Shown here: one piece after another, positions 25,585-34,918 of the stretch
How positions within the stretch are numbered: the first letter of the stretch is position 1
Layout of the letters: every line of letters begins with the position of its first letter
Assembly (NCBI GenBank): GCA_005879655.1
Contig: VBJK01000073.1
Location: forward strand, 1-42,570
Direction: 5' to 3'
Source: Chloroflexota bacterium
Lineage (GTDB): Bacteria > Chloroflexota > Ktedonobacteria > Ktedonobacterales > Ktedonobacteraceae
DNA length: 42,570 bases
The notes under the pieces: model-generated
Seen by the model: only the letters and a program-made list of their open reading frames with translations
What the model was told of the DNA's origin: nothing
Database searches by the model: none
Made by a program: the position numbers and the translations under genes

Positions 25585-26814
25585 TCATTCCCCCCAGTAC
25601 AACTCAACTTTACCGAAGCGCACAAGATCACCAACTTTGACGCCCGCATCCTCTAACGCTTTCGTAACACCCATCTTTTCTAGTGTCACTTGCAAGCGAT
25701 CCATGCCCTCTTCACTCTCCTGATTTGTCATACTCACAGCGCGCTCAACCCTTTTGCCGCGTACGAGAAACACTCCTGGCTGCTCTTTCGTCACCGTAAA
25801 TGCATCATCGGGCTGAGGACGCAGTACTGGTCCTTCGGCTGATGGCTGTAGTGCTGCGCGTTCGGCCTCCTCTTGTTGGATCTCCAGTAACCGTTTCGCT
25901 GCAAATTGCATGAGTTCCTCCGTACCCTCGTGCGCCGCCGCAGAAATGGCAAAGATAGGATGACCAGCGGCTTCAGCTTTCGCTTTGAGTGCGGGCCAAT
26001 GTTGCTGGGCATCTGGCAGATCTATTTTATTGAGTACTACAATCTGCGGACGCGAGGCGAGCTGTTCATCGTATTCGTGCAACTCGCGGTTGATGATCTG
26101 AAAATCCTGCCAGGGATCACGATCGGGAGCTGCACCATCCAGCATATGAATCAACAGACGGGTACGCTGAATATGGCGCAGAAATTCATGGCCGAGGCCC
26201 ACCCCTTGCGCTGCTCCCTCAATCAGACCTGGAAAGAGCGTAGTGAAAGGATAATCGGCAATCTTCGGATGCGCTGCGCTCACTACTGAGAGCAATGTTG
26301 ATTTGCCAGCGTTAGGATAACCGACCAGGCCGACATCGGCGATCAGGCGCAGTTCGAGTGTGAGCCAGTGCTCTTCACCGGGTTCTCCCTTCTGTGCCTC
26401 CTTGGGTGCGCGATTCGTTGCCGTGGCAAAATGAACATTGCCCAGGCCACCACGGCCACCACGCGCTACCATCACGCGCTGTCCAGATTCCACTAGATCC
26501 GCCACTACTTCCTGTGTCTCTACATGGCGAATAATAGTACCGCACGGCACAAGCAAAACGACATCATCACCCTTGGCACCATGCATCTTCTGACGCATTC
26601 CAGCCTCACCCGCATTAGCCTTGAAGTGATGGCGATAGCGATAATCAATCAGTGTATTTACATTATGTGTAGCTTCAATGTAGACACTACCACCTCGACC
26701 GCCATCTCCACCATCTGGTCCACCAAACGCTGCAAACTTCTCACGGCGGAAGTGCATCGATCCATTTCCGCCATCACCAGCCTTTACGTATATTTTTGTA
26801 TGATCAAATAACAT
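25585..26814 (-). CDS. obgE: Obg/CgtA GTPase with an internal in-frame deletion of switch region
   Basis: A 409-residue Obg protein, which binds the 50S subunit and is usually essential. The Gly-rich Obg domain (KAGDGGNGSMHFRREKF), G1 GYPNAGKST, G4 NKID and the C-terminal OCT domain ending VRFGKVELYWGE are all present. Where homologues have PFTTLVPNLGVV, a strand, then DIPGLIEGA, this protein reads PFTTLFPGLIEGAAQG: about 20 residues including the G3 Asp are gone, near bases 26232-26236. As written it should not hydrolyse GTP normally. A GAGGA site lies upstream of ATG 26814. If the deletion is real this copy is defective, and another obg must exist; otherwise it is an assembly error. Confidence 0.92.
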   Translation of the reverse strand: MLFDHTKIYVKAGDGGNGSMHFRREKFAAFGGPDGGDGGRGGSVYIEATHNVNTLIDYRYRHHFKANAGEAGMRQKMHGAKGDDVVLLVPCGTIIRHVETQEVVADLVESGQRVMVARGGRGGLGNVHFATATNRAPKEAQKGEPGEEHWLTLELRLIADVGLVGYPNAGKSTLLSVVSAAHPKIADYPFTTLFPGLIEGAAQGVGLGHEFLRHIQRTRLLIHMLDGAAPDRDPWQDFQIINRELHEYDEQLASRPQIVVLNKIDLPDAQQHWPALKAKAEAAGHPIFAISAAAHEGTEELMQFAAKRLLEIQQEEAERAALQPSAEGPVLRPQPDDAFTVTKEQPGVFLVRGKRVERAVSMTNQESEEGMDRLQVTLEKMGVTKALEDAGVKVGDLVRFGKVELYWGE

Positions 26815-26931
26815 GATGTATCCTCAAACACTTATCGAATGTGGGAAAATTAATACAGTAGTGCCAAGAATATATCACATCGCGCAAGCGAACGCTATAC
26901 TGTGTACCTCCCGGCAAGGGACGTGTCTCGA

Positions 26932-28450
26932 TCACGAACCCAAATAATCAGGATTCACATTCCAGACGCCATACCCCGCAGTAGAACTGCAATGCCAGTT
27001 TTGGTAACTACAGTAGGTGCCTGACATACTACCGTCAGGATGGATAGTTCCTGCAAAAAACAGCGGCAAATTTCCTCGGTAGCTATCGACGAGGAATCGT
27101 ATCTTTCTATCAGTAGTAACGTTACCATTGAAATTGCCATCGCCTTCCAACTCAGCCCCAACCGTGAAGTACCCCCTGATGTTACTGCCTGTCTGCTGGA
27201 TATTGGCTAAGTTCATAGATGTGGTGACAGGTGGTTCGGAATATTGATTAGTGATAGAACCATTATAGCTTCTAAGCAATAGTGGATAAGTGACGGAAGG
27301 AGGTACAGGAGTTGGTTGAGCAGTAGGCGGCTTCGTGACCGGAGTTAGCGCGGCTTGGGTTGGCGTCGATCGCGTAGTGGGCGTTGCACTAACAGTAGCA
27401 GTACCATAATGAGAAGGTCTTTGTGAGCTAGCAGGAACCCTCTTACCACCAGGAAAGGAGAAGATACCACTGCCAAGTGTAAGTCCGAGTAGCAGCGCTA
27501 ATAAGACCCAGGCGATAAATAAGAGCACAAAAGCTTCGCGCCGCCGTTTTTTATTAGCGGATGGTTGCGCATGTACGACTGCTATAGGATCAGAGACCGA
27601 AGCCGAGGGAACGGATTCTTGTACGGTTGTGCTCATGGGTGACTCAGCGACAATTGGCTGAGCAGACAATGCCTGCCAGAACTCCTCAACAGAGGCAAAG
27701 CGATCTTTGCTATTGAGAGCCAGCCCACGCTCAATCGCATTTGCAATATGCCCTGGAAGATCAGGTACAAAATGCGTCATTGGCTCCAGCTGCTGGTACA
27801 GAGCCTGTTAATAGTGTATATAATGTAGCAGCCAGACCATAAATATCAGTACCGGTATTCGTTCCTCCAGTATATTGTTCAGGCGCTCCATAACCAGGTG
27901 AACAGCGCCGTACGGCAGTCGTCGTTCTCTCAGAATCGTACTCCTTAGCAATACCAAAGTCTACCAGGACGGCAGCACTACCATCCTTGGGCACAATAAT
28001 ATTAGCGGGTTTAATATCTCGATGAATGATGGGAGGATGTTGGGCATGCAAGTATCCGATAGCGTCAACAATGGGTGTCATCATGTGCACGACCTGCGAC
28101 AATGCAAAACGCTTCCCCGGCTGCTGTCTGCGCAGTCTATCCAGATTAGGACCTTCAATATAATCCATTAACATGTAAGAGCGAGCGTTTTTGTTATCAT
28201 CGAAGACACGATAGACACGAGGTAACGACTGATGATCAAGGCGCTTGAGTACCTCACCCTCAAAGGTGAAGCGTGCACGCTCTTTCCTCTCAGGATCAAT
28301 CACCTCTTTGAGTGCAAACACATTCCCTTTCACACGCTGATCACGAACGAGGTAGACCGCACCGAAACCACCTTTGCCTAACAAATCCTCCACAATATAG
28401 CGATTTTGAATAAGAGTACCTATCGGCAAGGACGACTGTACTTTTTGCAC
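26932..28450 (-). pseudogene. Membrane Ser/Thr protein kinase, frameshifted in the kinase C-lobe
   Basis: The kinase N-part (28450 down to about 27795) has LLGKGGFGAVYLV, ALKEV, IIHRDIKPANII, VDFGIAK and APEQY. The frame then ends (GSVPAAGANDAFCT-stop). In the other frame the C-lobe resumes with LEPMTHFVPDLPGHIANAI, continues through DRFASVEEFW, a membrane helix (about LLFIAWVLLALLLGL), a Pro/Thr linker and a secreted domain of about 110 residues to 26932. The next kinase shows that about 47 nt are missing at the join near 27790-27795. GTG 28450 is the start, with GAGG upstream. The secreted domain (GYFTVGAELEGDGNFNG) is shared with the next kinase. Confidence 0.88.
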
Positions 28451-28550
28451 ACATATACCTCATGATACTTTTTGATTCGGCGTTAGTTAGTTCAAAATGT
28501 CTACCTGTTAGTTACGTAGAAAAATACCATGAGGTTTCACAAAAATAGAT

Positions 28551-30122
28551 CTAGCCTGCTGAGACTTTCCAATCACCATAACCACCACCATTATAATTAC
28601 AGCCATTATTCTCATAGCTACAATAAGTGCCACTAATACTTCTATTAGCCTGAATCTGCCCGCTAAAGAAGAGAGGGAGTATGGGTCCGTGACTCTCCAC
28701 TAAGAACTGTATCTTATTATCTGTTGTCACCATACCAGCAAAATTGCCATCACCAATCAGGCCCGGTCCTACCGAGAAATAGCCCGTGATATTAGTACCA
28801 TGTTGCTCTATGTCTTGCAGTGACATCGTTGTATCGGTTGGAGGATCTTTATCCGAGATAGAACCATCATAGCGCTGTGTCAATACTGGATAACTACTTG
28901 GTGTCGGTGTGGGCGATGGTGTGGGCGATGGTGTGGGCAGTGGTGTGGGCGATGGTGTGGGCAGTGGTGTGGGCGATGGTGTAAACTGCGCGGTAGGTGG
29001 AGCTACAACTGTCGTTGTTACCTTTTTCTGCGTGAACGCATGATGACTAGAGCTTGTTGCGGGCCAGAGGCCACCTCCAAAGAGAGCACCGGACAGCAGA
29101 GCAACCAGTGCCAATACAAAGAGAGAGAAAATCAGGATGGACCTCCTCGGAGCATGCGCTTCTGCTGATAAGACATTGCGGACTATTACCTGTGCAGGTG
29201 GCTGCTCAGCCAAACGAGGCGTCTGAGGAGCTTCATCAGGAGTTTCCGAGACATCCGCCAGTGGCAATGCTGGTGGTAATGCTAGCGGGGCTGATTGCTG
29301 AGGAGGCGCATGAAGAGACTCCGGCACTGCCTTATGCAGGGCATCCCAAAATTCCTCAACAGTGGCAAAACGATCGTTACTATTAATGGCCATTGCACGC
29401 GTCAAGACATCAGCAACAGCTGGCGGCACGTCGGGTGCAACAACATGAGCCGACTTAAGTGGATCAACACCTTTGCTACTTAACCAGGTCATACGGTACA
29501 GTGAATCCGTTGGTATAGTACCAGTCAGAATAGTATAAAATGTGGCCGCCAAGCTATGTTCGGGTGCCCCATAACCAGGTGAGCAGTGTCGTACCGCAGC
29601 GGTCGTTGATTCTAGCTCATATACCTTCGCAATGCCAAAATCTACCAGCACAGATCCATCGCCCACGGTAGGCACAATAATATTCGCTGGCTTAATATCA
29701 CGATGAATAATTGGCGGGTTTTGAGCGTGAAGATAGGCTGTAGCGGCAATAATCGGGGCCATCATCTTGAGCACTTGTGGCAACGCAAAACGCTTCTCAG
29801 GTTGGCGTTGCCGCAACTTCTCTAAATTAATACCATCTACATAGTCCATCAGCATGTAGAGGCGATTATTCTTTTCGTCCTCAAAACCACGATAGACACG
29901 AGGGAGCGCAGGATGGTCGAGCCGCCTCAGAAGTTCGCACTCGAAGCCAAAACTTTCGCGCTCATATTTATTGGGTTCTATTAACTCTTTGAGCGCGAAT
30001 AGATTAGTTTTAACGCGTCGGTCCCGCACACGATAAACCGCCCCAAAACCGCCTGTGCCAAGCAGTTCTTCGACGATATAGCGCTGCCTTACAACTTTTC
30101 CTTTGGGAAACTTCGTCTGCAA
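28551..30122 (-). CDS. Membrane Ser/Thr protein kinase with small in-frame deletion after the APE motif
   Basis: A 523-residue kinase: LLGTGGFGAVYRV, ALKEL, IIHRDIKPANII, VDFGIAK, then SPGYGAPE joined directly to HSLAATFYTILTG. The paralogue just downstream has QYTGGTNTGTDIYG in between, so about 36 nt are gone near 29558, including the conserved Asp of the F helix (DIYG), which should unsettle the fold. After the C-lobe come a basic stretch, a membrane helix (ILIFSLFVLALVALLSG), a (TPSP)n linker and a secreted domain with CSYENNGC. TTG 30122 is preferred: AAAGG lies 9 nt upstream and the N-terminus then aligns with the paralogue; ATG 30131 directly abuts that site. Confidence 0.85.
   Translation of the reverse strand: MQTKFPKGKVVRQRYIVEELLGTGGFGAVYRVRDRRVKTNLFALKELIEPNKYERESFGFECELLRRLDHPALPRVYRGFEDEKNNRLYMLMDYVDGINLEKLRQRQPEKRFALPQVLKMMAPIIAATAYLHAQNPPIIHRDIKPANIIVPTVGDGSVLVDFGIAKVYELESTTAAVRHCSPGYGAPEHSLAATFYTILTGTIPTDSLYRMTWLSSKGVDPLKSAHVVAPDVPPAVADVLTRAMAINSNDRFATVEEFWDALHKAVPESLHAPPQQSAPLALPPALPLADVSETPDEAPQTPRLAEQPPAQVIVRNVLSAEAHAPRRSILIFSLFVLALVALLSGALFGGGLWPATSSSHHAFTQKKVTTTVVAPPTAQFTPSPTPLPTPSPTPLPTPSPTPSPTPTPSSYPVLTQRYDGSISDKDPPTDTTMSLQDIEQHGTNITGYFSVGPGLIGDGNFAGMVTTDNKIQFLVESHGPILPLFFSGQIQANRSISGTYCSYENNGCNYNGGGYGDWKVSAG
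28906..28977. repeat. 12-bp tandem repeat coding the Pro/Thr linker
   Basis: Six perfect-phase copies of GGTGTGGGCGAT or GGTGTGGGCAGT, in mixed order, with a partial seventh. On the coding (minus) strand they give SPTP/LPTP units between the membrane helix and secreted domain of the kinase. Copy number is likely to vary. Confidence 0.85.
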
Positions 30123-30202
30123 TTCCCGCATCCTTTAGCTGTACACCTCTAATCGATGCCCCATCATTATATGAGGCAAGCAAGAAGGTTAGCAAGCTCT
30201 CT

Positions 30203-31546
30203 CTACACTAATTCTTTTTGTAATTCTTTGCGCATTACCTCTGAAGGTATGTTAAAGGTAATTAAACGAGCACCACGCTGGAACGTGAGATAGGCCCAGG
30301 CCCATTGAAACAAGACCACTGCACGATTACGGAAACCAATCAGGTAGACAATGTGGACGACTAACCACAAAAGCCAACCAATGAACCCGTCCAACTGCAC
30401 ACGGCCCACATCTGCGAGACCAAAGGAGCGTCCTACGGTTGCTAGATTGCCTTTGTTGCGATACTGGAACGGCCCCGGCTCTTCTTCTCCTGCCACACGC
30501 CGCGCGATGACCGAGGCGACATAGATGCCCTCTTGCATAGCAACTGGCGCGACTCCTGGTAATGGCTTGCCATCCTGCATGACACGGGCCGTATCGCCAA
30601 TCACGAATATCTCAGGATATCCTGGCACTGAGAGATCGGCATTCACTTCGACATGTCCCGATCTATCGACGTTCGCATGCAACCAGCGACCAGCCGGAGA
30701 CGCTGTGACACCAGCGGTCCAGATGACTGTGCGCGTTGGCAAGAATTCACCAGCGATGATGACGCCATCCTCGGTAATCTCCTGCACAGATGCATGGGTT
30801 CTGACCTCAACGCCCAGATGATTGAGTGCCTTGTGTGCCTTTTTTGCCATATTTTCTGGAAATGCCGCCAGAATACGTGGTGACGCCTCAACCAGAATAA
30901 TACGTGCTGCTCTGGGATCAATATTTCTAAAATCCTTGGCCAGCGCTTTATGGGCCAATTCAGCAATAGAACCAGCCATCTCGACGCCAGTTGGTCCGGC
31001 ACCGACGAGTACAAACGTCAGCAGCTCTTTTTGACGTTCAGGATCACTTTCCATCTCTGCTGCTTCAAATGCTAGCAATATCTTACGCCGCAAGTTTGTC
31101 GCATCGACGATACTCTTAAGGCCTGGCGCAAATGGTGCCCATTGATCATGCCCAAAGTAGCTATGGCTGGCTCCTGTGGCAATGATCAGATAGTCATACG
31201 GAATAGTACGCCTTTCAGGGGTTGCCTGCTCCTCTGCCAGCACCAGTCGCCGTGCCGTATCAATACCAGTCACTTCAGCCATCAATACCGTGGTATTCTT
31301 TTGCTCGCGCAAAATCGCACGGATGGGCGCTGAGATATCGGCTGGCGATAAACCTGCTGTTGCGACTTGGTAGAGCAGGGGCTGGAAGAGATGGTGATTG
31401 TTACGGTCAATCACTGTGATCTGCACAGGAGCATTGCGCAATGCATGAGCAGCTCGTAAGCCGCCAAATCCTGCCCCCACGATCACCACGCGTGGCTCAC
31501 GCACCAGGCTTTGTCTATCTATTATGTCCATATGTGACATATTCAT
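30203..31546 (-). CDS. ndh: Type II NADH:quinone oxidoreductase (NDH-2)
   Basis: A 447-residue flavoprotein that passes electrons from NADH to the quinone pool without pumping protons. FAD-binding GAGFGG (about 24-29), LFQPLLYQVATAGLSP, TGASHSYFGH, the NADH-binding VLVGAGPTGVEMAG, and FAD-binding VIGDTA are all present. APVAMQEG, which carries quinone-site residues, follows. The C-terminus GFIGWLLWLVVHIVYLIGF is an amphipathic membrane anchor. Start ATG 31546 has AAAGG 8 nt upstream. It is divergent from the histidine kinase gene and intact throughout. Confidence 0.94.
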   Translation of the reverse strand: MNMSHMDIIDRQSLVREPRVVIVGAGFGGLRAAHALRNAPVQITVIDRNNHHLFQPLLYQVATAGLSPADISAPIRAILREQKNTTVLMAEVTGIDTARRLVLAEEQATPERRTIPYDYLIIATGASHSYFGHDQWAPFAPGLKSIVDATNLRRKILLAFEAAEMESDPERQKELLTFVLVGAGPTGVEMAGSIAELAHKALAKDFRNIDPRAARIILVEASPRILAAFPENMAKKAHKALNHLGVEVRTHASVQEITEDGVIIAGEFLPTRTVIWTAGVTASPAGRWLHANVDRSGHVEVNADLSVPGYPEIFVIGDTARVMQDGKPLPGVAPVAMQEGIYVASVIARRVAGEEEPGPFQYRNKGNLATVGRSFGLADVGRVQLDGFIGWLLWLVVHIVYLIGFRNRAVVLFQWAWAYLTFQRGARLITFNIPSEVMRKELQKELV

Positions 31547-31674
31547 TGGTCTTGCCTTTCAATTGCCTCACTCAAGAGACTGTTTCATATCAAACATTTT
31601 TGTGTCAAATTATCTAAACTTGTCTCTATTATAGAGCACGATAAGGAATCGAAGGTAGATCACTACGGTTCAGA

Positions 31675-31703
31675 TTGTCTAAACAAAGAAAAGATGTTAT
31701 AGT
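31675..31703 (+). promoter_or_regulatory. Candidate housekeeping promoter for the PAS-GAF histidine kinase
   Basis: TTGTCT (31675-31680), a 17-nt spacer, and TATAGT (31698-31703), 62 nt before ATG 31766. The match to a sigma-70-type promoter with ideal spacing is good. It lies in the 219-nt divergent region between ndh and the kinase. Confidence 0.55.
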
Positions 31704-31765
31704 AGCGCCAAGGTTATATCCAACAGAGGTAGCGACCATCGCTTCCAGGTAAGGGGATCTCCATT

Positions 31766-34120
31766 ATGTCCATCGACCCACCTGACGATCAGGAATTTAT
31801 TCAGCAAGCCACTGACGACCTATCTGCTCTTAGCTCTTCTTCTACTGTTTCGGCCACAGTAGGCCACCTTCAGCCTGATACACAGACGGAGGAAGCCCAG
31901 AGACTCTTCACGGCCATTATAGCTTCATCAGAAGATGCCATCGTTAGTAAGACTCTTGATGGAGTGATCACCAGCTGGAATAGCGCAGCAGTCAAGCTCT
32001 TTGGCTATAGCATACAGGAAGCTATTGGTCAGCACATTACATTCATTATTCCTGCACATTTGCGAGCAGAAGAAGATATGATCATTGCGCAACTGTCTAT
32101 GGATATAATCATCGATCACTATGAAACGGTACGTGTTCACAAAAATGGCAGGTTGATTAATGTCTCGCTCAGTATTTCGCCGCTTAAAGATCGACAGGGA
32201 AGAATTGTGGGGGCGGTAAAAATTGCGCGCGATATTACTCAGCAGAAAGCACTGGAGAGGAAACTACAAGAACAGGTGGCCTTATTACAACTGGCTCTTG
32301 ATGCCTTCATTGTGCAAGATGACCAGAATAATATCATCTTCTGGAGTCAAGGCGCAAGCACCTTATATGGCTGGTCGGAGCAGGAGGCAATCGGAAAAGT
32401 TGTGCCTGTCTTACTGCATACCAGATTTCCTCTCCCGCTGCGCGAAATATACGCGATCCTCAAACAGGAACGCTTCTGGCAAGGCGAATTGGAACAGACC
32501 ACACGAGATGGTAGGTGTATCGTCGTTTACTGAACGTAAACGGGCCGAAGCACAGCAGCGTTTCCTCGCCGAGGTCAGTAAAGTGTTATCCTCCACACTG
32601 GATTACCAGGAGACGCTTGCTAATATTGCTCAATTGGTGGTCCCGCAGCTTGCCGATTGGTTTTCCGTGGATCTGGTAAATGCTGATGGAGACTTTGAGC
32701 TGGCCGAGATTAAACATCAGGATCAAGAGCTAGTGAAGTTGGTGCGAGCATACCGAGAGAAGTTGCCTCTCGATCCTACTGAGCCTCATGGCGCGCCCTA
32801 TGTCGTGCGTACCGGGCAATCGGAACTCTACCCGCAGGTTACTGATGAGATGCTGACAGCTAGTGTCAAAACTGAGGAGCGGCTTGCCCTTGCCCAGCAG
32901 ATTGGCATACGCTCTGTAATGAATGTCCCATTGATTGCGCGTGGACAAATTACCGGGGTCATGACGTTTGTTTTCACGAAGCCCAACAAACAGTATGACC
33001 AGCGTGACCTCGCACTGGCAGAAGAAGTGGGGCGGCGTGCAGGAGTTGCACTGGATAACGCTCGGCTCTATCGAGAAGCCCAGGAAGCGCGCGATCAACT
33101 GACAATCATTTTCCAGGGCGTTGCTGATGGCATTATCGTCTACAATAACAGCGGGCGTATCATCTACGCCAACGAAGCAGCGGCCCGTATGACTGGCCTG
33201 GTTTCGGTAGACTCTTTGCTGGCCATGCCTGTCGGTAGTGCACTTACCAACCATGAGGTGATTGATGAGCATAGACAGCCTTTTCCCCATTCGCGCCTCA
33301 CACATCAGCGCATACTCGCTGGCGAGAAAGAGGCAGAAGCCATTATTGGCTATACCCATAAAGCAAACCAACAGCATGAACGCTGGTCACTCGTAAAATC
33401 GCGTCCAGTATATGATGAACGGGGAGACGTGCTTTATATCATCAGTATTCTACATGACATTACCGAACGCTCAAAACGCCAATCACCAGTCTCAAGGGCT
33501 TTACCTATGTCCTGCAACGCCGCCTGAGTAAACAAAATGATGCACAAAGCCTGCATTATCTCTCTCGCATGGATTCCCAGCTTGACAAACTGACCAAGCT
33601 TGTGAGCGATCTGCTAGATATCTCACGTATGCAGACGGGCCACCTGGGATTGCAACGAGAGCCATCTTACCTGGATGAGTTGGTTAGCGAGATAGTGGAA
33701 AATATGCAGGCAACAACTACAACGCATCGCTTGTTGCTTGAGGGAAAATCGGAGGCGCGTGTCCTAGGCGATAAAGACCGTCTGGGGCAAGTCTTTATCA
33801 ATGTATTAGCAAATGCCATCAAGTATTCTCCCCAAGCGGACCGTGTCGTTGTAGAACTCGCGCGGGATGAGAAGTATGCAGTGGTACGTGTGCGGGATTT
33901 CGGCATTGGCATCGACTTAGTCCATCAGCACAAGATCTTTGAGCGCTTCTATCAGGTGACAGACCCGCAGGAGAAAACCTATCCTGGCCTTGGCATCGGC
34001 CTCTATATCTGCAAGCAAATCATTGAGCGACATGATGGCCGGATCGAGGTACATAGTCGTAAGGGAGAAGGCTCAACATTTTCTATTACGCTACCGCTTC
34101 TCTTGGAAGACATTGCATAG
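31766..34120 (+). pseudogene. PAS-PAS-GAF-PAS hybrid sensor histidine kinase, broken by two deletions
   Basis: Order of parts: PAS 1 (about 31890-32250, DGVITSWNSAAVKLFGYS), PAS 2 (about 32280-32525, FWSQGASTLYGWS), then a break; GAF (about 32620-33080), PAS 3 (about 33095-33465), a second break, and HisKA remainder plus HATPase (to 34120). The HATPase has N-box NVLANAIKYSP, G1 DFGIGI and G2 GLGIGLYI. At about 32525 the end of PAS 2 is missing and the frame changes. At about 33470 the frame changes again: DITERS joins LKTPITSLKGFTYVLQ, so the H-box with the phospho-acceptor His (normally about SHELKTP) is gone. Full-length function is impossible as written. A response regulator follows 44 nt later. 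Confidence 0.9.
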
Positions 34121-34164
34121 GCAGACCAGTCGAGCGCACAGACAAGAAGAAATGGGAGGAGTAC

Positions 34165-34530
34165 GTGCAAAACCAAGGAAAAAAGCTGCTTGTAGTGGAC
34201 GATGAGCCAGACATACTAGAGTTTCTCCAGCTGATCTTAGAGGAGGAAGGCTATGAAGTCTCTACGACCACGAAGGGTCAATATCTTGAGCAACTCCATA
34301 ATGGAGGACTACCAGACCTCATTTTGTTAGATGTCTTCCTCTCAGGCAAAGATGGACGCGATATTGTAAGATATCTCAAAAATCAGCAGGAGACGAAACA
34401 TATTCCGGTTATTATGTTCTCAGCTCATCCTAGCGCCGAAGCAACGGCCAGAGCAGCCGGAGCAGATGACTTTCTTCCCAAACCCTTTGACATCAGGGAT
34501 TTACTAGCAAGGGTTGCCAAATACTGCTGA
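34165..34530 (+). CDS. Stand-alone CheY-like response regulator receiver
   Basis: A 121-residue single receiver domain with no output domain. Acidic pair DD (VVDDEPD, 12-13), phospho-acceptor Asp in LILLDVFLSGKDG (about 56), the Ser switch in VIMFSAHP, and Lys in DFLPKPFD (about 106) are present. The start is GTG 34165 with GGGAGGA 4 nt upstream, which is short. It lies 44 nt after the histidine kinase and is its likely partner. It would pass the signal on by protein contact. Confidence 0.92.
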   Translation: MQNQGKKLLVVDDEPDILEFLQLILEEEGYEVSTTTKGQYLEQLHNGGLPDLILLDVFLSGKDGRDIVRYLKNQQETKHIPVIMFSAHPSAEATARAAGADDFLPKPFDIRDLLARVAKYC

Positions 34531-34652
34531 AAACTTCTCACAGCAGGGTGCTACTTTAACCATACAAAGTGGGTTGTAATTGTGATATGCTTTAAGATGC
34601 TGGAAGAGGAGGCTTCCGTGCATGTTCTCAGTGAAGAGAAAGGATAACGCAC

Positions 34653-34892
34653 ATGAACGTTGTCGAGCAATTACAGATCCTCATGATCGAAGATATTAGT
34701 GAGTTGCAGCGCTTACAAAAGCGCAGATGGTGGACATGGCCAATGACGCGTGCTGTGAAAGAAGAGCATATAGGTCGCTGCTGTTATCTGGCAGAAGAAT
34801 TTCTCGTCGGTACAGAGCTGCAAGCACTCAAAGAGAAGATTGGACTCGATGAGCGGCAATGGCGTAAATATAAATCAAAGATTGCCAAGTAA
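34653..34892 (+). CDS. Small protein of unknown function
   Basis: 79 residues, starting at ATG 34653 with AAAGGA 9 nt upstream. It is charged and likely helical, with a Trp-rich basic stretch (KRRWWTWPM, about 22-30). There is no signal peptide or membrane helix. I do not recognise it. It lies between the receiver gene and the convergent kinase, so it may be a separate regulated small protein. Confidence 0.5.
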   Translation: MNVVEQLQILMIEDISELQRLQKRRWWTWPMTRAVKEEHIGRCCYLAEEFLVGTELQALKEKIGLDERQWRKYKSKIAK

Positions 34893-34918
34893 AGAGAGGG
34901 TTATAGCTTAACAAGCTA

